A stretch of DNA of 47,354 bases from Coxiellaceae bacterium (lineage in GTDB: Bacteria; Pseudomonadota; Gammaproteobacteria; Coxiellales; Coxiellaceae). The notes beneath the pieces were generated by a model that was not told where the DNA came from, did not search any database, and was given only the letters and a program-made list of their open reading frames with translations. Below are positions 24,116 to 33,937 of this stretch, in pieces (within the stretch, counting starts at the first letter, position 1; every line of letters begins with the position of its first letter). The DNA lies in NCBI GenBank assembly GCA_029210045.1, contig JARGNX010000007.1, positions 1 through 47,354 of the forward strand, in the 5' to 3' direction. The translations under genes were made by a program, and so were the position numbers.

Positions 24116-25561
24116 TTACGAGCAATTTGGCTTTGTTGCCTCACACGAAGGATTTAAGCTCTCGCTGTCCCCATCTCTATGACGAGCATCAAGAAAGCAT
24201 AAACTTAAGGCTTGCATGGCGGTAGCAAGTTTTGTTACGGATGCAACTGCTTTTTCTTTAGCTTCTTGTTCGGCAGCGTTTAATGCAATTCTACATGTCT
24301 CTGTTGGCATCGCATTAGCAAAGCCGCCGGGGGTTTGGATCTCAAATAGTTTATCGCAACTGCTGCGATGTAGTTTGGTGATGTAACGTAATTGACGGGC
24401 GAGCTCTTTGTCATCAGCGAGTGTGCATAAGGGTATGATCTTTACACCGGGCACTGACGCATAAGTATGCTGCAAAAATACCGAGGTAACTTTTAGCAGT
24501 TCGAATGGTGTAATGTCAGGGTGTTGCTTTTTGATGGCTAAGATTAGTTTTGGTAAGAAAGTTATTTTTGTTGTTGCTATTTGCGGACTATCAGGTAGTA
24601 AACTTTCTAGTTCAGTGACTTGTTCTTGCGTCACTGTGCTCAACGCTTCGGCGCTAAAAATATTAAAGCCATGCATCATGCACAGTAAGCGTGAACAGGT
24701 AGATGAGGCGGGGTTAAATGCGTTTCCAGTAAGTGTGGATGCCTTATCTCTGTATAGGCTTGTTAGGCTTTTAACAACATCGTCAGCACTCTCTGCGACT
24801 GTTAGTGCGGTTGTAAACTGAATGTAAAAGTCCCACGTAGGTTGATCAACGCTTGCGCCAATTGTATCACCATGCATGCCTGGCTCGCAGGAGATAGTAA
24901 ACCCGCAGGCGTTTAGTAACCAAAAGTGCGCTAATAAATTTGGATTCGTTGGAAGGCAATCGACGGTTAATTCCGCCACGTTTTCTGCAAGATAGGCCCA
25001 GCGATAATGCAAGAATTTTGAAAAGCCATCGCGTATTATGGATAAGGCTTCATGGTCGGGTGTGTCGCCATGCATAATAAGCGGTGTAAGTGCGGAGAAG
25101 GCCAGTGGGTTATTGGTTAGTACATAAGCTAGCCACATCACAGAATCTTTAGGCAGTGAATCGCGCTGCTCATCTGTAAGGTTTGTGGCAACGGCCGGGT
25201 TAAGTTTTAGTCCATCAGCAAGCGTTAGGAAGGCAAGTGCTTTCAGTGCGCCGATACTGCGGCATGCTATGTCATCATGAGCACGGTCAAATGATTCTTT
25301 TTCAATTGGGTAGGGGTTGCTACTACTAAAGCTTGCATAGTCTCCTTCGTATAGCTCAATCAGCGATTTCATTCGATGCATGGCGCGGAATGGTTCGCTG
25401 CGTAAAGATGCTTGGATTCTTGCAGGAAGACTTGGGTTTTCTGCCGCTTTGTACATTTCATTCAGTGCTGCGACAGTAGGCTCCAGCATGCCGAGCGCTT
25501 TTAGTTTCTTTACGGTGGCGGGGTAAGCTGCTTGTATCGCCTCAATATTATCTCGTGACAT
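24116..25561 (-). CDS. Unrecognised 481-residue helical protein
   Basis: Not recognised. The protein is predicted mostly alpha-helical and rich in Ala, Leu and Ser, with no signal peptide or transmembrane helix. The final 14 or so codons are antisense to the GNAT remnant (24117-24158), so its native C-terminus may have been replaced when that junction formed. GAGAG precedes the ATG at 25561. It is divergent from the secreted hydrolase gene, with 162 bases between the starts. The length and lack of homology to common enzymes would fit a cytoplasmic or effector-like protein, but nothing shows this directly. Confidence 0.6.
   Translation of the reverse strand: MSRDNIEAIQAAYPATVKKLKALGMLEPTVAALNEMYKAAENPSLPARIQASLRSEPFRAMHRMKSLIELYEGDYASFSSSNPYPIEKESFDRAHDDIACRSIGALKALAFLTLADGLKLNPAVATNLTDEQRDSLPKDSVMWLAYVLTNNPLAFSALTPLIMHGDTPDHEALSIIRDGFSKFLHYRWAYLAENVAELTVDCLPTNPNLLAHFWLLNACGFTISCEPGMHGDTIGASVDQPTWDFYIQFTTALTVAESADDVVKSLTSLYRDKASTLTGNAFNPASSTCSRLLCMMHGFNIFSAEALSTVTQEQVTELESLLPDSPQIATTKITFLPKLILAIKKQHPDITPFELLKVTSVFLQHTYASVPGVKIIPLCTLADDKELARQLRYITKLHRSSCDKLFEIQTPGGFANAMPTETCRIALNAAEQEAKEKAVASVTKLATAMQALSLCFLDARHRDGDSESLNPSCEATKPNCS
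24117..24158 (+). repeat. Right copy of the ~42-bp direct repeat
   Basis: Partner of 21131-21172. Similarity begins exactly at TACGA (24117), with unrelated sequence before it, as expected of a recombination junction. Confidence 0.6.
24117..24182 (+). pseudogene. 3' remnant of a GNAT acetyltransferase gene
   Basis: Read on the plus strand this encodes YEQFGFVASHEGFK followed by LSLSPSL and a stop, matching the end of the GNAT at 20.7 kb (YEQLGFVGSHEGFK, then LILY and a stop). Differences are mostly at third codon positions, so this is a diverged homologue and not a recent copy. No upstream part of the gene is present. It overlaps the 3' end of the minus-strand gene. It may be the displaced native 3' end after insertion of the second module, or the relic of a duplicated GNAT gene. 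Confidence 0.65.
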
Positions 25562-25723
25562 ATTACTCTCATTTTGACCATTAATTATACTAGCGGAGGC
25601 AGTATTACCTGTGGTTTGTCATATGTCAAGTTTATGCTTGAAAGTAATGAATGATGCTATAGATGACCTATGTGATGGAATCATTTAGAATTGTAATATT
25701 CCCCGGTCTTCAAAGGATAGAAG

Positions 25724-27319
25724 TTGAACAATTTAATCTCGTGTATATTTCAAGGGTTAGCCGCTGTGGCGTTAATAGCTGCTTCAACGGTTGCCAATGC
25801 TAGTTTAATGAAGTGGCATGCCTGCGACTCAAACCCAGCTTATCAATGTGGTGACCTCAAAGTGCCGCTGGATTATCAGATCCCAGCCAAAGGTTCGATT
25901 GTGTTACCGGTCATTTATATCCCTGCCTTAAAAAGTGCAAATGGTACGTTGTATTTTAACTCGGGTGGGCCGTGGGGTGATTTTGTAAAGCATGTGCAAT
26001 CATTTTATCGGGATCGCTTTCCGAATGAGTTAAAACAAAGTTTTGATATTATTGCGTTTAACCCGCGGTCAGTGAGTCCTAATGCAGTCTTGTGTCAATC
26101 GAATGATATGCAAGCGTTATATAATAATCAAAATAAAATTATTAAAACTTTTCCGGGTGATAAGCAAGGGGCATCAACCTTATATAACTTAATTAACTAT
26201 AAAAACAAAACGTGTAACTTTGGGCCGCTGGCAGCTTATACCGATACAAAAGCAACGGTAAAAGATTTAGAGCATTTGCGTGAATTATTGCAAATTAAAC
26301 ATTTGGATTTTTATACGGCTTCTTATGGCACGCATCTTGCCTTAGATTATTTGCTGCAATATCCCACGCATGTGGGTCGAATGATTCTGGACGGCAATAT
26401 GTTGCCGAATAATGACTTAATGGCTAGTACATTGTCGCGCGCAGCAGGGCTGGATACTAATTTAAATGGATTTTTTACTTTTTGTGCGGCGGCAAAAAAA
26501 CATTGCCCACTTTATCATAAGGCTCCTCAAGAGATGTTGACGGCGGCAGCCATGCGCACGCAGTATCAAAAGCTCATGAGTGGTGCAGAAGTGAATGCAC
26601 TGCCAACCTCAAAAAAATATGATGGCCGTGGTTTCACAGCTTCGATGTTTACTATTTTGCTAACCATCGATATGGAGCATGCTAGTACGTGGCCAGCGTT
26701 AGCTTCTGCTTTGAATAGTGCCATTGTGAATGGTAATGCTGATTTATTAATGCAGCAGTATATTAAAGCATTAAATGGCAAGTATGATGTAAAGACTAAC
26801 GTTTACAAAGTTACCGACAAACAAGTGACTGATGTCAATGCGCCGGTATTGTGTGTTGATTATTTGCAGCCAGGTGGTGCATCTAAAACGTCGATGCTAA
26901 AACAAATTAGCTACTTGCAAAAGGCCTCACCTTTATTGGGTGGCGTTGCGATGACAACTAAAGCGATGCGTTGTGTTGGTTGGCCTATTGCGCCCAACCC
27001 ACTGTTTCCCAATGTCCCTCCAAGTGGTGTGGACGCTAAAGGCGCAACGGTGATGATTTTTACAAATAAATATGACCCAGTGACTCCGCAAAATAATGCC
27101 TGGGCAGTATGGAATTATTTAAAGGATTTACAGGTTAATGTGCATATGGTGACATGGAACGGCGTGGGTCATACGACTATATTGGCGAATTCGCCGCGCG
27201 GTGATTGTCCCTTTAAGATGATGGATCAATTTTTAATGGGAACACAAATTCCACGTGTGACACATTGCTCTAATCACGTAAATCCATTTTTACCGAAAGT
27301 GACTTATGAGGAAAATTAA
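25724..27319 (+). CDS. Secreted alpha/beta hydrolase of the S33 tripeptidyl-aminopeptidase type
   Basis: A 531-residue protein with a signal peptide (cleavage likely after STVANA). Fold features: oxyanion segment NSGGPWGDF, nucleophile elbow TASYGTHLALDYL (Ser200), a late FTNKYDPVTP with the acid Asp and WNGVGHTTIL with the His. The order and the C-terminal TAP-like region match S33 peptidases such as tripeptidyl or prolyl aminopeptidases. The first Gly of the usual G-x-S-x-G is Thr here. TTG 25724 is preceded by AGGA at suitable spacing. The ProC-like gene starts directly after its stop, suggesting co-transcription. Confidence 0.82.
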   Translation: MNNLISCIFQGLAAVALIAASTVANASLMKWHACDSNPAYQCGDLKVPLDYQIPAKGSIVLPVIYIPALKSANGTLYFNSGGPWGDFVKHVQSFYRDRFPNELKQSFDIIAFNPRSVSPNAVLCQSNDMQALYNNQNKIIKTFPGDKQGASTLYNLINYKNKTCNFGPLAAYTDTKATVKDLEHLRELLQIKHLDFYTASYGTHLALDYLLQYPTHVGRMILDGNMLPNNDLMASTLSRAAGLDTNLNGFFTFCAAAKKHCPLYHKAPQEMLTAAAMRTQYQKLMSGAEVNALPTSKKYDGRGFTASMFTILLTIDMEHASTWPALASALNSAIVNGNADLLMQQYIKALNGKYDVKTNVYKVTDKQVTDVNAPVLCVDYLQPGGASKTSMLKQISYLQKASPLLGGVAMTTKAMRCVGWPIAPNPLFPNVPPSGVDAKGATVMIFTNKYDPVTPQNNAWAVWNYLKDLQVNVHMVTWNGVGHTTILANSPRGDCPFKMMDQFLMGTQIPRVTHCSNHVNPFLPKVTYEEN

Positions 27320-28108
27320 TTGAAAGTTGGTGTATTGGGCGGCACGGGTTGGATTGGTTCACATATTGTTAATTATTTAATAAAAACTAACACGATTGCG
27401 GCACAAGATATTTATGTGTCGAATCAATCCGGTGACTTTTCTTCGTTCGAGCACAAAGACACAGTGAATTGCACTACAGATAATCAACACATTGCCGATA
27501 ATTGCGATGTGCTATTTCTCAGTGTGCCGCCACGTTGTGTTAATCAGTTACAGTTACAGGCTAAGGAAGCATTGATTATATCCGTGATGGCGGGAGTGCA
27601 AGTAACATCGTTAAAGCAAGTGACACAAAGTGAATGCATTATTCGTAGCATGCCAAATGCGGCATTAGAAGTCGGTGAATCGATGACGCCTTGGTTTGCA
27701 ACGGAAGCGATAACCGATCAACAAAAGCAAACCACGCAACAACTGTTAGAGACTTTTGGCCAGGCAATAGAAATTGCCAGTGAGGATCAGCTGAATTTCT
27801 TAACGGCATTATCAGGATCCAGTCATGGCACGATTGCTTATTTTCAAGCGGCGATGGTTCAAACAGCAACAGACTTTGGTTTGCCTACTGATCAAGCAAA
27901 ACAAATCATACACCAGGTGTTTACCGGCAATAGTTTATTAATGCAACGTGAAGATCGTGATGCACAAGCGGATGTTGATTTAGTAATTGAATATGCCGGT
28001 ACAACAGCAGCGCTTTGCAATCGCATGAATGAGCTCGAAGTGAATAAGCGCATTGAGCAAAGTATTATGACTAGCTATAACAAAGCCAGTTCAGATATGA
28101 ACGAATAA
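27320..28108 (+). CDS. Pyrroline-5-carboxylate reductase-like protein
   Basis: A 262-residue Rossmann-fold oxidoreductase of the ProC family (last step of proline synthesis, P5C to proline). Matching segments are GVLGGTGWIGS at the N-terminus, LSVPP, ISVMAGV, IRSMPNAA and LTALSGSSHGTIAYF. The C-terminal signature SPGGTT is reduced to EYAGTT, and the N-terminal glycine motif is atypical, so it may be a divergent ProC or a relative. TTG 27320 follows the hydrolase stop directly, with GAGG upstream. A secreted peptidase followed by a proline enzyme hints at use of Pro-containing peptides, which is inference. Confidence 0.72.
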   Translation: MKVGVLGGTGWIGSHIVNYLIKTNTIAAQDIYVSNQSGDFSSFEHKDTVNCTTDNQHIADNCDVLFLSVPPRCVNQLQLQAKEALIISVMAGVQVTSLKQVTQSECIIRSMPNAALEVGESMTPWFATEAITDQQKQTTQQLLETFGQAIEIASEDQLNFLTALSGSSHGTIAYFQAAMVQTATDFGLPTDQAKQIIHQVFTGNSLLMQREDRDAQADVDLVIEYAGTTAALCNRMNELEVNKRIEQSIMTSYNKASSDMNE

Positions 28109-28207
28109 ATATTATTCCTGTTAAGCTATGCACGGCTCTGTCGCAATTCGATCCTATGAGCTTGGCTTTAGTTAAGTAGTAGTTGAACTATCACGTAATA
28201 GGATGGC

Positions 28208-28918
28208 TCATTGCACCCACTGTCGATAATGCCGTATAAATTGTGAAGTTAAAGCGCGCATTGCATCAAAAAAAACAATACCGTTATCAGAGTGATATTG
28301 CTCGCAGAGTGATAGATCGGTACATCCAATCAAAGCGGCAGTGCACCGATGGTCGCTTAAATAGGTCAGCAGTTTTTTCCATTGTTGTGCTATCTCATCT
28401 GGCTCCACTGAATTTAACTTAGTCAACATAATCAATTGGTCGACCAATGATTGCAACGGGGCGCTAACAAATGGCTCTATGCCCTTTGCTAATAGAGCCT
28501 GTTGATACAGTTCAGATTCAATCGTAGGTGCGGTTGCTAAAATCGCAATACGATTCGCTTGATGAGGAGATAATGCATTCACAGCCAATTCAACCATATT
28601 GAGCACCGGCACTTGACCTGCCGCTTGCTGCATATGATTGTGATACAAATGCACTAAATTACAAGGTACTGCAATTAATTGCACTCCAGCCTCAACTAGG
28701 ACCCCAATACCTTTTGTTAATTGCTGCTTCATTAAATTATCATCAATCGACTTACCAACAACAAATGGGGTTGGCAACGAGTACATTAATAAATCCGGAA
28801 AATCTATGTCGTTTTTAGCGTCATATTGCTTTGACGCTTCATCGATCACAGACTGATAAAATGGCGCTGTCGATTTAGGCCCCATACCCACTAATGCACC
28901 GATTAAAGGTTTACTCAT
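28208..28918 (-). CDS. Aspartate/glutamate racemase family protein
   Basis: A 236-residue protein with the two-cysteine Asp/Glu racemase layout: GALVGMGPKSTAPFY at the start, VPCNLVH (Cys86), and IGCTDLSL (Cys199). These cysteines act as the acid/base pair in cofactor-independent racemases. The GMGPxST start is like the broad-specificity aspartate racemase (RacX/YgeA) group and unlike MurI. The substrate cannot be fixed from sequence. It stands alone between the ProC-like gene (convergent) and tamB. Confidence 0.83.
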   Translation of the reverse strand: MSKPLIGALVGMGPKSTAPFYQSVIDEASKQYDAKNDIDFPDLLMYSLPTPFVVGKSIDDNLMKQQLTKGIGVLVEAGVQLIAVPCNLVHLYHNHMQQAAGQVPVLNMVELAVNALSPHQANRIAILATAPTIESELYQQALLAKGIEPFVSAPLQSLVDQLIMLTKLNSVEPDEIAQQWKKLLTYLSDHRCTAALIGCTDLSLCEQYHSDNGIVFFDAMRALTSQFIRHYRQWVQ

Positions 28919-29029
28919 AACAGATCAATCCATATTGTATTGAAAAATATATTATATTTTATCACGGTTAATTTATCCGTTCTTTTTATTGGGCCTCGCG
29001 TATAAAAAAATACAGGCTAAGAATAAAAT

Positions 29030-32000
29030 TTAATGTTTATAAAACGTATAAATAATATCGCCACCTGATCCTAAATAACTTTGCGTGGTTTGTATCGCCC
29101 ACTTGGGTGTGATCATATAGCGTAGTAGGAATGTGTTGTTTTGATCGATTAAGCCACGGCTATAGCGTAAGTAAATTTTCTGCGTGATGTATTTACCTAC
29201 TACGAATGAGTTTTGTGAATCGATAGGGTTGCCGGCGATGTCCATTGAGGTTTCAGATTCGATACCGAATTCGCTTAAGCCTAAGCCTTTTTCCAGTTTA
29301 CCCATAAAGTCCCCGAAGTGAGAGGGCCCGGCGCTATTAAAGGCGTTGATTAATACCGTTAAGTCAGCAGCGGATCCGCCACCACTCGCATGGCCTAATA
29401 CTAAGTAAGATAAGATATCCGTTTGGTTTAAGCTGACGGGTGATGAAAACAAATTAAGTTTTGGATGTTTGGCCGTGCCTGTTACATTAACGCCAACGGT
29501 TAAGTCATTGACACCCAATTGCATAATGCTAGCACTGGAGTTGGTGCTTAATTTGCGGCTGGCGGAAATGTCGAGATTCGGGTTGTCGATAGGACTGCTG
29601 CGGTAAATCACAGTGGCTGGTTTTATGGCGAGCTTTTGTCCGTGTGCATCAAATTTACCGTTTTGTAGTGATAGTTTTCCATCGCCGATAATAGCTTGGC
29701 CGGGCTCTTCTTTAATGGTTACGCTACCGGTAATATTCCCGGTGGCACCAAAGGTGTTGATCTTAACGTCATCGCCCATGACCACTAGCATCTTAATGGA
29801 AGTTTTCCACGCATTAGGAATTGGCGGCGCTTCGTTGACAAATACAATGTCCGAGCTGGGTAATGTCACTGTGCTATTAAAGTTTTGTGGTTGTAGTAGT
29901 GCTTGTGGAACGGTAATTTTCCCGTTGATACGGATGAGTTTATTTTTTATATGGATGTTTACTTCGGGTGATGCGACGGCTTGATATTCAATGGTGTTGA
30001 TCACGGGGACATTGCTGCCTGCAATCGAGGACTTACCGTCTAATGTATAATCCCTTAAGCTGAGTGACCCGTGTGCTTTTAATGGCTTATTGTTGCTGAA
30101 TAATTTTAAGCTGTAATTTAAATCTCTACCAATCGTGTGTGCCACTAATAAGCCTTGGCTTAAATGTATGCCAATGTCAGGTAGGTGAACCTTTGCTTTG
30201 GTGAGGTCTGCGATACCTTTTACTTTTGGCGCTAACCATTTCCCTTCGGCGGCTAGTTTTACTGAAAGTGATCCATCGGCCAGCACTGATGTGGGCAATA
30301 CCATGTTAAATTTGCTTAATTTTTTTAGGGATAGATTGAGTTTGCCTTTTATTGTTGGGTTGTCATCCATGGATAAGTGTTTTACTGGTGAGGCGATAAA
30401 TTGCAGTTGTAATTTGTCACCGCCTCGAGTGGTGAACAGTTGTTGCAAAGATAACTTATCTTGTTTGTAATTGAGCGCAAGATGCGCTTGTGTGAAATTT
30501 AATGACTGTTGTAATGCGCCGTCACTGAGTATAGTAATGAATTTTTTAATATTTATTTTAGCTTGCGCGGCGGTAACGCCAATGTTGTCGCCGTTAAAGC
30601 TTGTGTCTGCTATTAGGTGACCTTTGAAATTGTAGTGGTCAGGATAGATGCCTTGCAGTGCGCTTAAATTAATGTTGGCTTGTAACTTTGCATTCCATAA
30701 CGTGGGCGTCTGTTGGCCTTGCAGGCATATGCGGCCACCTTTGTTGCTTAACCAGCAGAAGGGTGCAATGCTTTTCTGTTGCGGACTGTATGTTATTTGG
30801 ATGGGGTGATTAAGTCTCCAGTGATCGAGTGGTTTACCATTCAGTGAAAGCACGGGTATGGATGTTGACCACAGCTGTTTGGTGATATCGTATTTTCCGT
30901 TGATGGCCATTAGTAACTTGCCAAGGCTAGTATCCATGGTGAGTTTGGCGGTGTGGTTTTGCAGTGAACCTTTAGCTGTTAGTTTTGTGTTATCCACTTG
31001 TATGCTGGGTGTTTTAATCTTTTGTGCTTGCATAGTCAATGTTGATGCTTTGCTATTGTCTAGGTGTATCTGCCATTGCGCTTTTAAATGTTCAAGCTTA
31101 TTTTTTTCAAAGGCGATTTGTTTTAGTTCGATATGACCTATGGCGTCGGGCTGATGTGTGTCGCCTGTGATGGTGCCGCTACCATTGATAGAGCCCAACA
31201 GTAATGGAGAGAGTCGTTCGAGGTGTGATAAGTTGGTGTTCCATTTGAGATTCCAGTTATCTTTATGGTGACCTATAACATTAAGTGTACCTAAGGAAGT
31301 ATTCAGTCTTGTGTCGATGCTAAAATCTTCTAGGTTACTGTAATGGCTTTTGATGATGCCGGAAATCCAGTGTGTTCCGAGTTGTAATTTTCTTACCGTT
31401 AAATTGCTAGTGATTAAAAGCGATGGCCTCCATTGCAGGCTGGCGTTACCAGACAGTCTGCCGCCCAGTGCGCTTGATTCTTTGATGCGCAGTTTAACTT
31501 TATCAAGATTGCCTTGGCCGGTAATCTTTGAGGTAATGAGTGGTGAAGTAACTCTTGAATCCACCTTGTAATCGGTGGGTATGCCAACCACAGAAACGTG
31601 TGCGTGAATTTTATAGGGTTCGTAAAGATAACTGTTGAAAATAACTTTTACTTTTTTCTTGGTTACAATTGCTTGTAAGTGTGTATTGCGAACATTAAAA
31701 GTTTTATGTGAAGGTTTGCTGTAATAGCTGAATTTATTAATGCTGACATCATCGATTGAAAGATCAACGGGTAGTGATAAATTAATAGCGTTGTTCTTTG
31801 GTTGAGTCTTGGGTGATTTTTTTAGTATGACGTATTTTATGCTGTTAGCTGTAAGTCGATTTACGTTGAGGTGCATGGCAAATAAATAGATGGGCCTCCA
31901 GTCAAGTTTGAGTTGGTTAACTTCAATGCGTTGATGTTTGCCGATATAACGAATTTGGTCAACAGTAGCGGTGGTAAATAAGTTGCCTTTAGCATTAACG

Positions 32001-32140
32001 ATTTCAAGTTTATTATGCGTAAGCTTTTGGCTAAGATACACAGCGGTTTTTAAACCAAAGGGTGTGCTTAAATAAATAATCGAGCCTAACACTAAGATAA
32101 TCAGTGTGGCGATGATGCCTGCAATGGTACGTTTTATCAT
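29030..32140 (-). CDS. tamB: Translocation and assembly module inner-membrane protein TamB
   Basis: A 1036-residue protein with one N-terminal membrane anchor (residues 7-29) and a very long beta-rich body, ending in the conserved DUF490/TamB C-terminal domain (LGLSEFGIES..., VVGKYITQKIYLRYSRGL, LLRYMITPKWAIQT). TamB spans the periplasm and, with TamA, helps in outer-membrane protein assembly and phospholipid transport. It is somewhat shorter than E. coli TamB (1259). The start overlaps the tamA stop by 4 bases on the minus strand, the usual tamA-tamB operon. Confidence 0.93.
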   Translation of the reverse strand: MIKRTIAGIIATLIILVLGSIIYLSTPFGLKTAVYLSQKLTHNKLEIVNAKGNLFTTATVDQIRYIGKHQRIEVNQLKLDWRPIYLFAMHLNVNRLTANSIKYVILKKSPKTQPKNNAINLSLPVDLSIDDVSINKFSYYSKPSHKTFNVRNTHLQAIVTKKKVKVIFNSYLYEPYKIHAHVSVVGIPTDYKVDSRVTSPLITSKITGQGNLDKVKLRIKESSALGGRLSGNASLQWRPSLLITSNLTVRKLQLGTHWISGIIKSHYSNLEDFSIDTRLNTSLGTLNVIGHHKDNWNLKWNTNLSHLERLSPLLLGSINGSGTITGDTHQPDAIGHIELKQIAFEKNKLEHLKAQWQIHLDNSKASTLTMQAQKIKTPSIQVDNTKLTAKGSLQNHTAKLTMDTSLGKLLMAINGKYDITKQLWSTSIPVLSLNGKPLDHWRLNHPIQITYSPQQKSIAPFCWLSNKGGRICLQGQQTPTLWNAKLQANINLSALQGIYPDHYNFKGHLIADTSFNGDNIGVTAAQAKINIKKFITILSDGALQQSLNFTQAHLALNYKQDKLSLQQLFTTRGGDKLQLQFIASPVKHLSMDDNPTIKGKLNLSLKKLSKFNMVLPTSVLADGSLSVKLAAEGKWLAPKVKGIADLTKAKVHLPDIGIHLSQGLLVAHTIGRDLNYSLKLFSNNKPLKAHGSLSLRDYTLDGKSSIAGSNVPVINTIEYQAVASPEVNIHIKNKLIRINGKITVPQALLQPQNFNSTVTLPSSDIVFVNEAPPIPNAWKTSIKMLVVMGDDVKINTFGATGNITGSVTIKEEPGQAIIGDGKLSLQNGKFDAHGQKLAIKPATVIYRSSPIDNPNLDISASRKLSTNSSASIMQLGVNDLTVGVNVTGTAKHPKLNLFSSPVSLNQTDILSYLVLGHASGGGSAADLTVLINAFNSAGPSHFGDFMGKLEKGLGLSEFGIESETSMDIAGNPIDSQNSFVVGKYITQKIYLRYSRGLIDQNNTFLLRYMITPKWAIQTTQSYLGSGGDIIYTFYKH

Positions 32141-33864
32141 ATGGTCGGTCCCATGCTAAATTGTATACGCCAATGATTGCCAGGAATGAGTGGTCTGGCT
32201 AGTGAGACTTCTAATGCACCTACTGGCGATAGCCAAACGATGGCAGGGCCAGTACCGGCAAGGTAATTACCGAAAAATTTATTGTTAACACTACCGAAAT
32301 CATAAAAGCCAGCGATATAGAGCTGGCCTTTAATTCGTTGCTGAATTTCTACGCTGCCCACCACTAAGTTACGGCCAGGGCCGATGGATTGGAATGAATA
32401 ACCGCGCACGCTGTCGGCACCACCGGCGAGTAATTGCAAAGACAATGGCAGGTTGTTGATGTTATTGATGATGGTATGACCCAGTTGACCGCGGGTAATA
32501 AGCCGTGTGTGTGTGCGGCGAATGGTGTAAAGGTATTTGATGCCAGTTTGTGCTTGAAAAAAGCTATTGCGAGACCACAGTTGTTTTGCTGCCCCATTGG
32601 CTTGTAAATTAAAGCGGTAACCTTCAGTCGGGTTAAGTTCTTTATTGGTGTGTACATACGTCCATTGAATGCTCGGCATCAGTACATCGGCATCGACGTA
32701 TGGTTGCGTGGTTAGCGCGTAACGTTCATTGAGGTACTGCAACATAATGGTTTGTTGCCATTCCTTGGCAGCACCTAAAGCGTTGGAGTAGCTGACGCCT
32801 ACGGTTTTGTTGTAGGCGTTACCCGTAGGAATCGTTAAAGAACCAAAACCACCACTAAAGGCCCATTGGTCATTGATTGGGTCTTTGCCTGGAATGATGT
32901 AGTTGGCTATGAGGTAGTTATTCCATTGAGAGGCGCGTAAATTTACATTGAAGCGATGCCCCCATTGGTTGACGGGCACCCAGTCAAAGCCGAGTAATGC
33001 GCGAGGCCCAGTGTCTGTGCCGTAGCCCGCACCGATGATGTAATGTTTAGAGTTGCGGTCAGTTATTTTAACGTCAATTGGCACCACGTAGTATGATTTA
33101 TTGACGGGTGTATCCACAACAACGGCATTAAAGTAATCGCTATTAATTAAATCGGTTCGCAAGGCTTGAATTTTATTGCTGTTATACGCTTGACCCATTT
33201 TGTATTTCAGGTATTTGCGTAAGAATTGATTGTTTAATTTATTTTTAGAAAACGATGTATGGCCAAACAAAAATTGTCGGCCTGTTTGGAAGTGAATAAT
33301 AATGACAGCGGTGTGGGTGTTTAAGTTGATTTGAATTTGGCTGTCGATCATCTTGGCGTCAAAGAAGCCGTGTTGACTAGCCAAGGCAAACATTCGTTGC
33401 TTTACGTGTTCAAAGCGTGAGGTGTGAAGCGCGTCACCGACTTTGAGCCTGGTGTGTTTTAGTAATCGTTTATAGGCCTTAATGTTGCGACCTGGCCCAC
33501 TCACGGTGACTGAAACTTGTGATATGTGAACGCGAGGACCGGGCTGCACATACACGTGCATTTGCCATGTGCCATTTTGTTTGCTTTCGCGTGTGCGCAC
33601 ACTGGCTTCAAAATAACCATAAGGTTTCACGGCTTGTTCAACGTTATAACTGACTTCGGAGAGTGCGTGACGAATGATTAGTGGCTTCTGATCTTTTTTA
33701 TTAATTTCTTTGGCGGTGATTTTTAATTGGTCTTGTACATTTTTTAGTGAATTCCCTTTGATGCCACTGACTTGAAAAGAAATGGCTGATGCGGCACATA
33801 GGCTATACGCACAAAGCAACAGACCTAAGGCGGCCAGTAATTTAAGTAGGCGACGAAATCTCAT
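32137..33864 (-). CDS. tamA: Outer-membrane assembly factor TamA (Omp85 family)
   Basis: A 575-residue Omp85 protein: signal peptide (hydrophobic core LLAALGLLLCAYSLCA), about three POTRA-like domains to residue ~265, then a 16-strand beta-barrel. The barrel shows the GGADSVRGYSF segment, equivalent to the conserved lid-loop VRGY motif, and a C-terminal strand ending in an aromatic/hydrophobic pattern (WRIQFSMGPTI). It inserts selected outer-membrane proteins with TamB, which is encoded directly downstream. It is divergent from coaA with 73 bases between starts. Confidence 0.92.
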   Translation of the reverse strand: MRFRRLLKLLAALGLLLCAYSLCAASAISFQVSGIKGNSLKNVQDQLKITAKEINKKDQKPLIIRHALSEVSYNVEQAVKPYGYFEASVRTRESKQNGTWQMHVYVQPGPRVHISQVSVTVSGPGRNIKAYKRLLKHTRLKVGDALHTSRFEHVKQRMFALASQHGFFDAKMIDSQIQINLNTHTAVIIIHFQTGRQFLFGHTSFSKNKLNNQFLRKYLKYKMGQAYNSNKIQALRTDLINSDYFNAVVVDTPVNKSYYVVPIDVKITDRNSKHYIIGAGYGTDTGPRALLGFDWVPVNQWGHRFNVNLRASQWNNYLIANYIIPGKDPINDQWAFSGGFGSLTIPTGNAYNKTVGVSYSNALGAAKEWQQTIMLQYLNERYALTTQPYVDADVLMPSIQWTYVHTNKELNPTEGYRFNLQANGAAKQLWSRNSFFQAQTGIKYLYTIRRTHTRLITRGQLGHTIINNINNLPLSLQLLAGGADSVRGYSFQSIGPGRNLVVGSVEIQQRIKGQLYIAGFYDFGSVNNKFFGNYLAGTGPAIVWLSPVGALEVSLARPLIPGNHWRIQFSMGPTI

Positions 33865-33937
33865 CTTATGGAGTATATCAGTTCGGAGGTTTCGACGTTA
33901 GCTTTCGCACCAGTGAATCTCGTGATATGGTTGGCGC

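Noticed and set aside
21131..24158. Calling a complete integrative element
   Set aside because: There is no integrase, excisionase or other mobility gene between the repeats; only an att-like duplication is seen.
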